DNA of 64,000 nucleotides, taken from Tibeticola sediminis (GTDB lineage: Bacteria > Pseudomonadota > Gammaproteobacteria > Burkholderiales > Burkholderiaceae_C). Both the position numbers and the translations under genes were made by a program. Location of the stretch: contig NZ_RKQL01000001.1 in assembly GCF_003843835.1 (NCBI RefSeq), positions 806,001 to 870,000 on the forward strand. The letters are read 5' to 3'. Below the pieces are notes generated by a model, which worked only from the letters and a program-made list of their open reading frames with translations, searched no databases and was not told where the DNA came from. Numbering within the stretch: position 1 is the first letter of the stretch; every line of letters starts with the position of its first letter. Below, piece by piece: positions 19,083 through 28,997 of this stretch.

Positions 19083-19753
19083 GCCATCACTCCTTGGGTA
19101 GATGCTTTGCGAACGAGGTGAACGGGCTGCGGGTCGCCGGGACGCGCCTGTCCCCGAGTGCTGCAGCCATCAAAGGCCACCGGCTCGGCCCAACTTTCAT
19201 CCAGTGTTTCTTCAGGTTCGATCTCGACGGCGCGGGCAGGCATCCCGGCCAAGTCGAGAACGGCCGCCATGACGGCGGCGTAAGGACTTTTCTTTTGCAT
19301 CAAGGCACTGAAAATCGCATTGACGATATGCCCCAGTTCGGCAAGAAAGCCCTTGGCAACCGAAGCCGGCTGAGTCGATGCAAATTCCAAGACCACTCCC
19401 AGGTGATCAGGCAACTCACCCGACGCGAGATCAAGGCCCGCGCGTTCATAGGTCTGCCGCAAATCGATCATGGCGGGTCCACGGTCCCGTGAATCGCCGT
19501 GCACATGCTCGAAAAGATGCAAGGAGGTCGAACGCCCTCGGTCAAAGGTCTCGACATAGCGCGACTCGACCTCGATCGGATCCCTCCGCAGCAGGTCGGC
19601 GGCCAGCGCGCGAAGCTCGGCCCGCCGCGAGGGACTCAGCGCGGCCTCGGCATCAATCGCAGCCATCAGAGGATCCAACTGGGCGCGAAGATAGGCGTCC
19701 GGGTACGCAAGCAGTCGCGCCAGCGCGCGCAAGGTGTAGCGGTTGTTTTTCAT
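19079..19753 (-). CDS. narJ: Nitrate reductase assembly chaperone NarJ
   Basis: A 224-residue all-helical cytoplasmic chaperone of the NarJ/TorD family that guides molybdenum-cofactor and Fe-S insertion into NarG before membrane docking. Typical segments are LARLLAYPDAYLRAQL near the start and SLHLFEHVHGDSRDRGPAMIDL (residues about 76-97). The start has AGGAGG 6 bases upstream. It lies between narH (15 bp away) and narI (4-bp overlap). Confidence 0.95.
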   Translation of the reverse strand: MKNNRYTLRALARLLAYPDAYLRAQLDPLMAAIDAEAALSPSRRAELRALAADLLRRDPIEVESRYVETFDRGRSTSLHLFEHVHGDSRDRGPAMIDLRQTYERAGLDLASGELPDHLGVVLEFASTQPASVAKGFLAELGHIVNAIFSALMQKKSPYAAVMAAVLDLAGMPARAVEIEPEETLDESWAEPVAFDGCSTRGQARPGDPQPVHLVRKASTQGVMA

Positions 19754-19768
19754 GCGGATCCTCCTGCC

Positions 19769-21301
19769 TCAGAGCGTTGCCTGAATCGGAATGGTGCGAC
19801 GCTTCTTCCCGCCAAACAGGCTGAGGTCGGTGCTGCCTTCCGAACAGCCGTTCCCGAAGGAGAAACCGCACCCGCCACGAAGATCGAACGCGTTCTCGGC
19901 ATACTCGCGGTGTGAAGTCGGGATGACGAACCGATCTTCGTAATTGGCAATTGCCATGACCTGGTACATCTCCTCGACTTCCGCAGCGGAAAGACCGACC
20001 TGCTCCAGCACGCGCGTATTGGTGATGCCGTCGACATGCTTGCCGCGCTGGTAGGCGCGCATCGCCAACATGCGTTCCAAGGCGCGCACGACCGGCGCGG
20101 TATCGCCGGCCGTCAGCAGGTTCGCGAGGTACTGCACCGGAATGCGCATCTGGCTGAGGTCAGGCAACTCCCCGTTGATCCCGATATGACCGGCGTTGGC
20201 GGCCGAACTGATCGGCGACAGCGGCGGCACATACCAGACCATGGGCAAGGTTCGATACTCGGGGTGCAAAGGCAGCGCCACCTTCCATTCGATGGCCATC
20301 TTGTAGACCGGGCTCTTGCGAGCGGCCTCCAGCCAAGCCTCCGGAATACCGTCTGCGCGCGCCTGTTCGATCACGGCTGGATCGTTCGGATTGAGGAAGA
20401 TATCGAGTTGCGCCCGGTACAGGTCTTTGTCGTCTTCCACACTGGCGGCCTCGCCAATTCGGTCGGCGTCATAGAGCACCACGCCGAGATAGCGGATGCG
20501 CCCCACACAGGTTTCCGAACACACCGTCGGCTGACCGGCTTCAATGCGTGGGTAGCAGAAGATGCACTTTTCGGCCTTACCGGTCTGCCAGTTGTAGTAA
20601 ATCTTTTTATATGGGCAGCCACTGACGCACATACGCCAGCCGCGGCACTTGTCCTGGTCGATCAGCACGATGCCATCGTCTTCGCGTTTGTAGATCGAGC
20701 CCGAAGGGCAGGAAGCCACACACGCGGGATTGAGGCAGTGTTCGCACAGCCGAGGCAGGTACATCATGAAGGTGTTCTCGAACTGTCCCACCATGTCCTT
20801 CTGGACCTGATCGAAGGTCGAAAGGTTGGGGTCCCTGCTGCGCTTGCTGAACTCGCCCCCCAGGATTTCTTCCCAGTTCGGACCCCACTCGATCTTTTCC
20901 ATGCGCTGACCCGTGATGAGGCTGCGCGGGCGTGCGGTCGGGGACGCCTGACTCTCTGGAGCCGCCTGCAAATGGTCGTAGTCGAAGGTAAAAGGCTCGT
21001 AGTAGTCGTCGATCTGTGGCAGGTTCGGATTGGCGAAGATCTTCATCAGCAACGACCACTTGCCCCCCTGCTTGGGCACGATGGAACCATCGGCCTTGCG
21101 AACCCAGCCGCCGTTCCACCGGTCCTGGTTTTCCCATTCCTTCGGATAGCCGATGCCAGGTTTGGTCTCAACGTTGTTGAACCACGCATACTCCACGCCG
21201 GGCCGGCTGGTCCAGACGTTCTTGCAGGTGACCGAACAGGTATGACAGCCGATGCACTTGTCCAGGTTCAGCACCATCGCGATTTGGGCGCGTACTTTCA
21301 T
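19769..21301 (-). CDS. narH: Respiratory nitrate reductase beta subunit (Fe-S protein)
   Basis: A 510-residue electron-transfer subunit. The first cluster motif is C16-x2-C19-x2-C22-x3-C26. Further cysteine groups include CEHCLNPACVASCPSG, then CRGWRMCVSGCPYKK, where Trp replaces a cysteine as in the [3Fe-4S] cluster of E. coli NarH. KAEKCIFCYPRIEAGQPTVC follows. It carries electrons from NarI to NarG. The start at 21301 has AGGAGAAAC upstream; an in-frame extension to 21364 overlaps narG and lacks a site. Confidence 0.97.
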   Translation of the reverse strand: MKVRAQIAMVLNLDKCIGCHTCSVTCKNVWTSRPGVEYAWFNNVETKPGIGYPKEWENQDRWNGGWVRKADGSIVPKQGGKWSLLMKIFANPNLPQIDDYYEPFTFDYDHLQAAPESQASPTARPRSLITGQRMEKIEWGPNWEEILGGEFSKRSRDPNLSTFDQVQKDMVGQFENTFMMYLPRLCEHCLNPACVASCPSGSIYKREDDGIVLIDQDKCRGWRMCVSGCPYKKIYYNWQTGKAEKCIFCYPRIEAGQPTVCSETCVGRIRYLGVVLYDADRIGEAASVEDDKDLYRAQLDIFLNPNDPAVIEQARADGIPEAWLEAARKSPVYKMAIEWKVALPLHPEYRTLPMVWYVPPLSPISSAANAGHIGINGELPDLSQMRIPVQYLANLLTAGDTAPVVRALERMLAMRAYQRGKHVDGITNTRVLEQVGLSAAEVEEMYQVMAIANYEDRFVIPTSHREYAENAFDLRGGCGFSFGNGCSEGSTDLSLFGGKKRRTIPIQATL

Positions 21302-21324
21302 CGTGTTTCTCCTTGTCTTTCGCT

Positions 21325-24300
21325 TCAGGCCTGAACGCTGTCGGTTCCTTCGCCGTCGAGCCAATCGATCTTGCGCATCTTGCGCACGATGACGAACTCG
21401 TCGCGGTTGGTTCCGATGGTTCCGTAGTAGTTGAAGCCGTAGCTGAACTGCGCGTAGCCGCCAATCATGTGGGTCGGCTTGGTCACGATGCGGGTCACCG
21501 AGTTATGGATGCCACCGCGCGCATGGGTGATTTCCGAGCCGGGTGTGTTGATGATCTTTTCCTGTGCGTGGTACATCAGAACCATGCCTGGATTGACCCG
21601 CTGGCTGACCACCGCGCGCGCTGCGATGGCGCCGTTGGTGTTGAACAGCTCCACCCAATCGTTGTCCTCGATGCCCGCAGCCTTGGCGTCGGCCTCGCTC
21701 AGCCAGATGACGGGGCCACCACGGTTGAGCGTCAGCATGTGCAAGTTGTCGCTGTACGTACTGTGGATGCCCCACTTCTGGTGCGGGGTGATGAAGTTCA
21801 GCTGAATCTCCTTGTTTCCATTGGGCTTGCGTCCCAGCATGGCGTCCACGGTCTTGAGGTCCACCGGCGGCCGGTAACTCGAGAGCGCTTCACCGAACGC
21901 CTGCACCCAGGGATGGTCCAGATAGAACTGTTGCCGCCCGGTCAGCGTGCGCCATGGGATCAGCTCGTGAACGTTGGTATAGCCAGCGTTGTAGGAAACC
22001 TTCTCCGACTCGAGGCCTGACCAAGTCGGCGAGGAAATGATTTTGCGGGGCTGGGCCTGGATGTCGCGGAAGCGAATCTTTTCATCCTCGCGATGCAAGG
22101 CCAGATGCGTATGGTCACGCCCGGTGATCCTGCTGAGCGCCTCCCAAGCCTTGACCGCCACATGCCCGTTGGTTTCCGGCGCCAGTTGCAACACCACCTC
22201 GCAGGCGTCGATGTCGGTATCGATCCTGGGCAAGCCCTGAGTCGGTCCTTCGGTGCGCACCTTGCCGTTGAGCTCGGCCAGTTGCCGCACCTCTTCCGCG
22301 GTGTTCCAGGCGATGCCTTTACCGCCGTTGCCAACCTTTTCCATCAAGGGCCCGAGGGCTGTGAAACGCGCATACGTATTGGGGTAGTCGCGTTCAACGA
22401 CGGTGATCTGTGGCGCTGTCTTGCCTGGAATGAGGTCGCACTCCCCTTTCTTCCATTCCTTCACATCAAAGGGCTGGGCGAGCTCCGCGGGGGAGTCGTG
22501 CATCAGCGGGGTGAGCATGATCTCCTTCTCCGCCCCAAGGTGCCCGATGCAGACCTCGCTGAAGGCCTTGGCGAAACCCTTGTAGATCTCCCAGTCACTC
22601 TTCGATTGCCAAGCCGGATCCACCGCCGTCGACAGCGGATGAATGAAGGGGTGCATGTCGCTGGTATTGAGATCGTTCTTCTCGTACCAGGTCGCCGTCG
22701 GCAGCACGATGTCCGAATACAGGCAGGTCGTGCTCATGCGAAAGTCCAGCGTGACCAGCAAGTCCAGCTTGCCCTCGGGGGCCTTGGCATGCCACTGCAC
22801 TTCGGTCGGCTTGGCATCATCAGCGCCCAAATCTGCACCTTGCACGCCATTGGTGGTTCCAAGCAGATGCTTGAGGAAGTACTCGTGTCCCTTGCCGCTC
22901 GACCCCAAAATGTTCGAACGCCACACGAACATGTTGCGCGGCCAATTGAGTGGGTGGTCCGGGTCCTCGCAACTCATCTTCAGCGAGCCGTCTTTCAGCG
23001 CCTTGACGGCATAGTCCTTCGGGTCCATGCCCGCCGCCTGAGCGTCTCGAACCACCTGCAACGGGTTGGTCTGCAGCTGCGGCGCGCTGGGCAGCCAGCC
23101 CATACGCTCAGCACGCACGTTGTAGTCGATCAGACTTCCACCGTAACGGGCTTTGTCGGCCAGAGGCGAAAGAATCTCTTCCACGCCGAGTTTCTCGTAA
23201 CGCCACTGGTCGGTGTGCGCATAGAAGAAACTGGTACTGTTTTGTTGTCGTGGCGGGCGGACCCAGTCCAATGCGAAGGCCAGTGCGGTCCAGCCGGTCT
23301 GGGGCCGCAGCTTCTCTTGTCCGACATAGTGCGCCCAACCGCCACCGCTTTGACCGATACAACCGCACATCATCAGCATGTTGATGATGCCGCGGTAATT
23401 CATGTCGCTGTGGTACCAGTGATTCATCGCCGCGCCGATGATGACCATGGACTTACCCCGCGTTTTGTCGGCGTTCTCGGCAAACTGTCGCGCCACGGCG
23501 ATCACCTGGTCGCGCTTCACGCCGGTGATCTTTTCCTGCCAAGCCGGCGTATACGGGGTGTCCTGGTCATAGCTGAGCGCCGCGTTTTCGCCCGGCAGGC
23601 CACGCGAAACGCCGTAGTTCGCCACCGTCAGATCGAACACGGTGGCGACGAGCGCATAACGTTCTTCGCCAGCTTTGCCCAATTTGATGCGGCGCACCGG
23701 CACCTTGCGCACCAGAACCTCGTCCTGTTTGTTGGCGTTGAAATGGGGCGTGTCGATCCCACCGAAGTAGGGAAACGCGACATCACCCACCTCATAGCCA
23801 CTGCCCTCGCCCTCGATCAGGCTGAGCTTGAGCTTGACCTGCTGGCGGCCGCGAGCCTCCTTGTCTTCGAGATTCCATTGGCCCACGTCGCTGCGACCCT
23901 CAGGGCCCCAGCGGAATCCGATCGAGCCCTGAGGCACCACGATCTTGTCGTTCTGGTCGACCGCCACGGTCTTCCACTCGGGGTTGTTACTCTGGCCGAG
24001 CTTTCCGTTGAAGTCGCTGGCACGCAGGTAGCGGCCCGGCACCATGACCTGCCGACCGTCGGGAAGGGTGCGCTCTTCCAACTGCACCAGCATCGGCATG
24101 TCGGTGTAGCGCCGCACGTAATCGTCGAAGTACGCGCTTCGCCGGTCGAAATAAAACTCCTTGAGAATCACATGGCCCATGGCCATGGCGATGGCCGCGT
24201 CGGTCCCCTGCTTGGGGTGCATCCAAAGATCGCAGAGCTTGCTGATTTCTGCATAGTCCGGCGTGATGGCCACGGTCTTCGCGCCCTTGTACCGAACCTC

Positions 24301-25107
24301 GGTGAAAAAGTGGGCGTCGGGCGTTCGGGTCTGGGGCACGTTGGAGCCCCAGGCGATGATGAACGTCGAGTTGTACCAATCCGCCGACTCGGGCACGTCG
24401 GTCTGCTCGCCCCAGATCTGGGGACTCGCCGGCGGCAGATCGCAGTACCAGTCGTAAAAACTCAGGCATACGCCCCCGATCAGCGACAGGTAACGCGAAC
24501 CGGCCGCGTAGCTGATCATCGACATCGCTGGAATCGGCGAGAAGCCGACGATGCGATCGGGCCCGTACTTTTTGATCGTGTAGACATTCGCAGCGGCGAT
24601 AAGTTGATTGACCTCATCCCAACTGCTGCGCACCATGCCGCCTAGGCCCCTTTGCTGTTGCCATTCGCGGCGAGCGTCGGGGTTCTCCACGATACTGGCC
24701 CAAGCATCGACTGGGCTCTTGGCCACGGCGAGGGCAGCACGCCAATGCTTGAGCAGCCTGCCACGCACCATCGGGTACTTGACCCGATTGGCCGAATACA
24801 GATACCAGCTGTAGGACGCACCGCGGGCGCAGCCGCGAGGTTCGTGATTGGGCAGGTCAGCGCGCGTGCGGGGGTAATCGGTCTGCTGCGTTTCCCAGGT
24901 CACGATCCCGCCCTTGACGTAAATCTTCCAGGAGCAGGACCCCGTGCAGTTGACACCATGCGTGGATCGCACGATCTTGTCGTGCGCCCAGCGATTGCGA
25001 TAGGCATCTTCCCAGGTACGGTCTTCCCCCGTGGTGACGCCGTGGCCGCCTGAGAATGCTTCCCGCGGTGCGGCGAAATGGGTGAGTCGGTCGAGAAAGT
25101 GGCTCAT
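21325..25107 (-). CDS. narG: Respiratory nitrate reductase alpha subunit (catalytic)
   Basis: A 1260-residue molybdo-bis(MGD) subunit that reduces nitrate to nitrite at the cytoplasmic face. The N-terminal FS0 cluster ligands are H50, C54, C58 and C93 (STHGVNCTGSCSW ... PRGCARG). The segment ADWYNSTFIIAWGSN contains the Asp expected to coordinate molybdenum. Length is normal (E. coli 1247). The ATG at 25107 has GGAGAT 8 bases upstream. It lies 25 bp after narK2 and 23 bp before narH on the same strand. Confidence 0.98.
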   Translation of the reverse strand: MSHFLDRLTHFAAPREAFSGGHGVTTGEDRTWEDAYRNRWAHDKIVRSTHGVNCTGSCSWKIYVKGGIVTWETQQTDYPRTRADLPNHEPRGCARGASYSWYLYSANRVKYPMVRGRLLKHWRAALAVAKSPVDAWASIVENPDARREWQQQRGLGGMVRSSWDEVNQLIAAANVYTIKKYGPDRIVGFSPIPAMSMISYAAGSRYLSLIGGVCLSFYDWYCDLPPASPQIWGEQTDVPESADWYNSTFIIAWGSNVPQTRTPDAHFFTEVRYKGAKTVAITPDYAEISKLCDLWMHPKQGTDAAIAMAMGHVILKEFYFDRRSAYFDDYVRRYTDMPMLVQLEERTLPDGRQVMVPGRYLRASDFNGKLGQSNNPEWKTVAVDQNDKIVVPQGSIGFRWGPEGRSDVGQWNLEDKEARGRQQVKLKLSLIEGEGSGYEVGDVAFPYFGGIDTPHFNANKQDEVLVRKVPVRRIKLGKAGEERYALVATVFDLTVANYGVSRGLPGENAALSYDQDTPYTPAWQEKITGVKRDQVIAVARQFAENADKTRGKSMVIIGAAMNHWYHSDMNYRGIINMLMMCGCIGQSGGGWAHYVGQEKLRPQTGWTALAFALDWVRPPRQQNSTSFFYAHTDQWRYEKLGVEEILSPLADKARYGGSLIDYNVRAERMGWLPSAPQLQTNPLQVVRDAQAAGMDPKDYAVKALKDGSLKMSCEDPDHPLNWPRNMFVWRSNILGSSGKGHEYFLKHLLGTTNGVQGADLGADDAKPTEVQWHAKAPEGKLDLLVTLDFRMSTTCLYSDIVLPTATWYEKNDLNTSDMHPFIHPLSTAVDPAWQSKSDWEIYKGFAKAFSEVCIGHLGAEKEIMLTPLMHDSPAELAQPFDVKEWKKGECDLIPGKTAPQITVVERDYPNTYARFTALGPLMEKVGNGGKGIAWNTAEEVRQLAELNGKVRTEGPTQGLPRIDTDIDACEVVLQLAPETNGHVAVKAWEALSRITGRDHTHLALHREDEKIRFRDIQAQPRKIISSPTWSGLESEKVSYNAGYTNVHELIPWRTLTGRQQFYLDHPWVQAFGEALSSYRPPVDLKTVDAMLGRKPNGNKEIQLNFITPHQKWGIHSTYSDNLHMLTLNRGGPVIWLSEADAKAAGIEDNDWVELFNTNGAIAARAVVSQRVNPGMVLMYHAQEKIINTPGSEITHARGGIHNSVTRIVTKPTHMIGGYAQFSYGFNYYGTIGTNRDEFVIVRKMRKIDWLDGEGTDSVQA

Positions 25108-25132
25108 TTGACGATCTCCAGAGAAATTGGAA

Positions 25133-26806
25133 TTACGGGTTCTTGATCTCTGCACCCTTGCGCAGATAGAACCACCAGTTCAGCACCAGACACAGCACGT
25201 AAAACACCGCAAACCCATAGAAGGCAACCTGGGGCGTGCCCGCTTTGATGTACTGACCGATCAAGACGGGCGCGATGAATGCGCCGTAGGCGGCCACTGC
25301 GGACGTCCAACCCAATACGGGACCGGCCTGCGTTCGATCAAAAATCACGCCGATCGTCCGGAAGGTGGAGCCGTTGCCGATGCCACTGGCAAAAAACAAA
25401 ACCATGAACAGACCCAGGAACATCGGGAAGTACTGTTCGGGGGTGGCAGACCCGTAGGCTTGCATCATCACGTACCCGACCGCTGCGGCCGCGACCGCCA
25501 TGACCGCCGTAATGATCTGGGTGACGATCGAGCCCCCCACCTTGTCGGAAATCCAACCGCCCAAGGGGCGAACCGCCGCCCCCACGAACGGGCCGATCCA
25601 GGCATAGGTGAGCGCGGAGGGGGCATTCGGGTTCTTCAGCGTGTGCTGGAGAACGCCACTCGCGTCGGGCACATGCTGGAATCCGAAGATCACCGTGATG
25701 GCCAGCGGCAGCGCCATCGAGAATCCGATGAATGAACCGAAGGTGACGATGTAGAGCGCGGTGAGCGACCAGGTGTGTTTGTCTTTGAAGATCGCGAATT
25801 GCTTCTTCACGCCTTCCTTCATCTCTCCGAAGGCTGCAAGCCGCATCACCAGCAAAGCCAAAATGATGTCCAAGGGAATGGCAACCCACATGCTGAGCAC
25901 CCCGAGGCCCGTCGGCTTGGGCAAATAAAGCCACAGCATCAGCAAGGACGGAATAAAGGCGAGCGTGTAGAGATAGGTAATCTTGGCAAACGCCACCAAG
26001 GGGTGCCCGGTGTTCGGTGAAACCGTCTTGAGATTGTTCATTCCGAACCAGCACAGAGCGCTCAGGGGAACCAAAGCCAAAACCCAGACGAAACCCGCGT
26101 TCTGAATCCAGGTGGAGGTGCCCGCCGGAATCTTCCCAAAGATCCATCCACTGTCCTTGATGAGGGTCATCGGATCACCGCCGAGCGCCCCGAACAGCGG
26201 CACAGTCATCGCCAAAGGGATGACCACTTGCATCGTCGTGACCCCAAAATTGCCGAGCCCTGCGTTCAGCCCCAGCGCCGTCCCTTGCAGACGTTTCGGG
26301 AAAAAGGTGCTGATGTTGGACATCGAGCTGGCGAAATTCCCACCGCCAACCCCCGACCACAAGGCCATCAATTGAAACGCCCACAGGGGCCAATCTTTGT
26401 GCTGCAATACGATGCCAGTGCCGATGGCAGGCGCCAGCAACATCGCGGTCGTGAGAAAAATGGTATTGCGCCCGCCGGCAAGCCGGATCAGAAACGACGC
26501 CGGAATGCGCATGGTCGCCCCTGCGATTCCCGCGATGGCCGTCAGTGTGAACAACTCGGCCTGGGTGAACGGGAACCCCAGGTTGAGCATCTGCACGGTG
26601 ATGATGCCCCACATGCCCCAGACCGCGAAACCGCAGAGCAGGGCAGGAATCGAAATCCAAAGGTTCCGGTAAGCGACATGCTTGCCCACACGTTCCCAGA
26701 AAACCGGATCTTCGGGTCGCCAGTCTGCGAGATCGGCATTTGCGGGGCGTGGCAGCGCCAGCGAAGCTGCGTCCGGCTGCGCCTTTGAATTTGAGCTTGG
26801 TTTCAT
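25133..26806 (-). CDS. narK2: NarK2-type nitrate/nitrite transporter
   Basis: A 557-residue major-facilitator protein with a roughly 45-residue polar N-terminus and about 12 membrane segments. Signature stretches are GVGGGNFASSMSNISTFFPKRLQG and MVLFFASGIGNGSTFRTIGVIF, the two nitrate-signature-like glycine-rich helices of the NarK family. NarK2-type proteins are usually nitrate/nitrite antiporters supplying the cytoplasmic site of NarG and removing nitrite. The narK1 gene is separate rather than fused to it. Confidence 0.9.
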   Translation of the reverse strand: MKPSSNSKAQPDAASLALPRPANADLADWRPEDPVFWERVGKHVAYRNLWISIPALLCGFAVWGMWGIITVQMLNLGFPFTQAELFTLTAIAGIAGATMRIPASFLIRLAGGRNTIFLTTAMLLAPAIGTGIVLQHKDWPLWAFQLMALWSGVGGGNFASSMSNISTFFPKRLQGTALGLNAGLGNFGVTTMQVVIPLAMTVPLFGALGGDPMTLIKDSGWIFGKIPAGTSTWIQNAGFVWVLALVPLSALCWFGMNNLKTVSPNTGHPLVAFAKITYLYTLAFIPSLLMLWLYLPKPTGLGVLSMWVAIPLDIILALLVMRLAAFGEMKEGVKKQFAIFKDKHTWSLTALYIVTFGSFIGFSMALPLAITVIFGFQHVPDASGVLQHTLKNPNAPSALTYAWIGPFVGAAVRPLGGWISDKVGGSIVTQIITAVMAVAAAAVGYVMMQAYGSATPEQYFPMFLGLFMVLFFASGIGNGSTFRTIGVIFDRTQAGPVLGWTSAVAAYGAFIAPVLIGQYIKAGTPQVAFYGFAVFYVLCLVLNWWFYLRKGAEIKNP

Positions 26807-26839
26807 GTTCGATGCTTCCTATTGATGAGCTGAATCCAC

Positions 26840-28108
26840 TCAGCCGTGCAATGCAAAGGGCTTGGCGTTTCGGCCCATGACTTCGGTTTGCCGAACTTCG
26901 GTCCAGTACATCCAGATCAGAGAAACCCAGACCACGCCGTACATCAGCATGAAGGCACTGGAACGGATCCCTGTGAGATCCATCAGTACGCCAAACATGA
27001 TGGGCAGCACAAATCCCCCAAGCCCGCCCGCGAGTCCGACGATGCCGCTCACCGTGCCGATGTTTTGAGGGTATTCGTCGCTGATGTACTTGAACACGCT
27101 GGCTTTGCCAAAGGCGAAGGCAACACCAAGAATGAACATCAAAGCCGTGAACAGATAGACGTTCAAGCCGATGTGAAAAGTCTTGGGGCCATTGACCGTC
27201 ATGATCGTGAAGTCGGTCTGCGGATAGGACAGCAGGAACAGGCAAATCCAGCTGACCCACATGACCCACCAGGTCACTTTGTGCGCGCCGTATTTATCGG
27301 ACAGGACCCCGCCGACCGCGCGCAATACGCCACCGGGCAGAGAGAACGCAGCGGCCAACATGGCGGCCACACGAATGTCGAGGCCAAACTCGCCCACGTA
27401 GTACTGAACCATCCAGAGCGACATGGCGACATAACCACCAAAAACGATGCTGTAGTACTGGCTGTACTTGAGCACGTTCGGATCCTTGAGCATCTTGAGC
27501 TGATCGGAAAACTTCACGTGGCTGGGAACCAGATGCTTGGGATCGCTGTAGCTAAACATCCAGAAGACGATCAAGGTACCCAGCAAGATCGCTGCGTAAA
27601 CCTTGGGCACCATGGTCCAGCCATAAGCGACGACCAAGGCCGGGGCGAGGAATTTGTTGACAGCTGCGCCGGAGTTGCCTGCGCCAAACACACCCATGGC
27701 CATGCCCTGGCGTTCGCGGGGAAACCACCGGGCCACGTAGGGTGTTCCGACCGAGAAGGAGCCGCCCGCCAGCCCCAAAAACAACCCAATCAGCAAAAAG
27801 TGCCAATAAGCGGTGGCGTAGGCCATCAGCCAGACGGCGGGCACACAAAGAGCCATCAGTGCGGCGAGCACGATGCGCCCCCCGTATCGGTCGGTCCATA
27901 TACCCAACGGCACGCGAATCAGCGAGCCACTGAGCACTGGCATCGCGGTGAGTAAGCCGAACTCGGTCGCGTTGAGACCCAGATCCTTCTTGAGCGGGAT
28001 GCCGATCACGGCAAACATCATCCAGATCATGAAACACACCGTGAAGGCCAGCGTGCTGACGATCAGGACCGACCAGGCTTTTCTGAGCTGACTTGCATCG
28101 TTCTCCAT
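26840..28108 (-). CDS. narK1: NarK1-type nitrate transporter
   Basis: A 422-residue major-facilitator protein of the NarK family (about 12 helices). The nitrate-signature regions are GLAGGSFSVGTPYVARWFPRERQG and KYISDEYPQNIGTVSGIVGLAGGLGGF. NarK1-type members are thought to act as nitrate/proton symporters, starting nitrate supply before antiport takes over. The start at 28108 has AGGAG upstream; longer readings run into the regulatory region. It is the first gene after narL, separated by about 162 bp. Confidence 0.9.
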   Translation of the reverse strand: MENDASQLRKAWSVLIVSTLAFTVCFMIWMMFAVIGIPLKKDLGLNATEFGLLTAMPVLSGSLIRVPLGIWTDRYGGRIVLAALMALCVPAVWLMAYATAYWHFLLIGLFLGLAGGSFSVGTPYVARWFPRERQGMAMGVFGAGNSGAAVNKFLAPALVVAYGWTMVPKVYAAILLGTLIVFWMFSYSDPKHLVPSHVKFSDQLKMLKDPNVLKYSQYYSIVFGGYVAMSLWMVQYYVGEFGLDIRVAAMLAAAFSLPGGVLRAVGGVLSDKYGAHKVTWWVMWVSWICLFLLSYPQTDFTIMTVNGPKTFHIGLNVYLFTALMFILGVAFAFGKASVFKYISDEYPQNIGTVSGIVGLAGGLGGFVLPIMFGVLMDLTGIRSSAFMLMYGVVWVSLIWMYWTEVRQTEVMGRNAKPFALHG

Positions 28109-28219
28109 GTTCTTCTCCTGAAAAAACATGGAACAATGGTCGACACAATCGCCTGCCCTGAACATCCTTCGAAGGCATGCTCAGTCGCTGGCAAACGAAC
28201 GATGCCAAGAGCGCCGTCC

Positions 28220-28237
28220 CTCCTCCAAAAGGAGGAG
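28220..28237. terminator. Perfect hairpin between narL and narK1
   Basis: CTCCTCC-AAAA-GGAGGAG, a 7-bp perfect stem with a 4-base loop in the 162-bp gap between narL and narK1. No T-run follows on the minus strand. It could separate the narXL transcript from narK1 onward or act in the leader of the latter. Confidence 0.4.
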
Positions 28238-28260
28238 CCAGGCGGCTTTAACTGAAAGCT

Positions 28261-28274
28261 TTGATCCGGATCAA
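28261..28274 (-). promoter_or_regulatory. FNR-type binding site at the narL/narK1 junction
   Basis: TTGATCCGGATCAA is an exact match to the FNR/Anr palindrome (TTGAT-N4-ATCAA). It overlaps the narL stop codon and lies about 153 bp upstream of narK1. FNR family regulators activate respiratory genes when oxygen falls. A convincing -10 hexamer at the usual distance was not seen, so the exact start point is uncertain. Confidence 0.75.
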
Positions 28275-28990
28275 TGCAATCCGCGGCTGCTGGCAAACAC
28301 GGCCGCCTGCACGCGGGAACTCAAGCCCAATTTGCGCAGGATGTGCTGCACATGGATCTTGACGGTCGTCTCCGCGATGTCGAGTTCGCGGGCAATGTGC
28401 TTGTTGCTCGCGCCGCGGGCAAGGCAAACCAGAATCTCCCGCTCCCGCGGTGAGAGTCGCTCGAGCGGATCGTCCGAAATCGCGGCTCGAGCATCTCCGT
28501 CTGAGGTCGACATCGCCGTGGCAACGTCACCCGGCGCCGCACCCGCAATAGGCCCTGCGGTTTCACGCAGGGCCGCCACCAGCTTGGTGGTCATTTCGGG
28601 ACTGACCACCGACGTGCCCCCAGCAACCCGCACGAGTGCAGCCGCCAGTTCGTCTGCATCGATGGTCTTGAGGAGGTAGCCATCAGCACCGGCGCGCAAG
28701 GCTTGCTGCAGATCGTGGGCATCTTCGCTGACCGTCAGCATCAAGATGCGCGCGCGTGGCGCGAGTTGCCGTAAGCTTTCAATCGCATCAACGCCCTTCA
28801 CGCCGGGTAGGTGGTTGTCGAGCAGGATCAGATCGGGCTGGGTGCGCTCGAGGCAGCGCATCGCCTCGCCGATGTCGCCCGCCTCGCAGAGCACCTGAAA
28901 TGCTTCGTCTTGCCCCAACAAGGCAACCAGGCCCCGGCGAAAGAGCACGTGGTCATCGATGAGCATGAGCGTGATGGGGTTGGCATTCAT
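28271..28990 (-). CDS. narL: Nitrate/nitrite response regulator NarL-like
   Basis: A 239-residue two-component regulator. A receiver domain (about 5-120) has the phospho-acceptor D58 in LILLDNHLPG and acidic D12/D13. A variable Ala-rich linker follows, then a LuxR/FixJ-type HTH at about 172-228 (LSPREREILVCLARGASNKHIARELDIAETTVKIHVQHILRK is the core). It should activate the nar genes when nitrate is sensed by NarX. The gene starts 7 bp after narX. The linker, at about 40 residues between domains, is longer than in E. coli NarL. Confidence 0.93.
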   Translation of the reverse strand: MNANPITLMLIDDHVLFRRGLVALLGQDEAFQVLCEAGDIGEAMRCLERTQPDLILLDNHLPGVKGVDAIESLRQLAPRARILMLTVSEDAHDLQQALRAGADGYLLKTIDADELAAALVRVAGGTSVVSPEMTTKLVAALRETAGPIAGAAPGDVATAMSTSDGDARAAISDDPLERLSPREREILVCLARGASNKHIARELDIAETTVKIHVQHILRKLGLSSRVQAAVFASSRGLH

Positions 28991-28997
28991 AAACGGT

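Noticed and set aside
22093-24645. Long plus-strand open frame (850 codons) opposite narG
   Set aside because: It mirrors narG codon by codon in a GC-rich sequence, has no recognisable domain or ribosome site, and narG is complete and canonical on the other strand.
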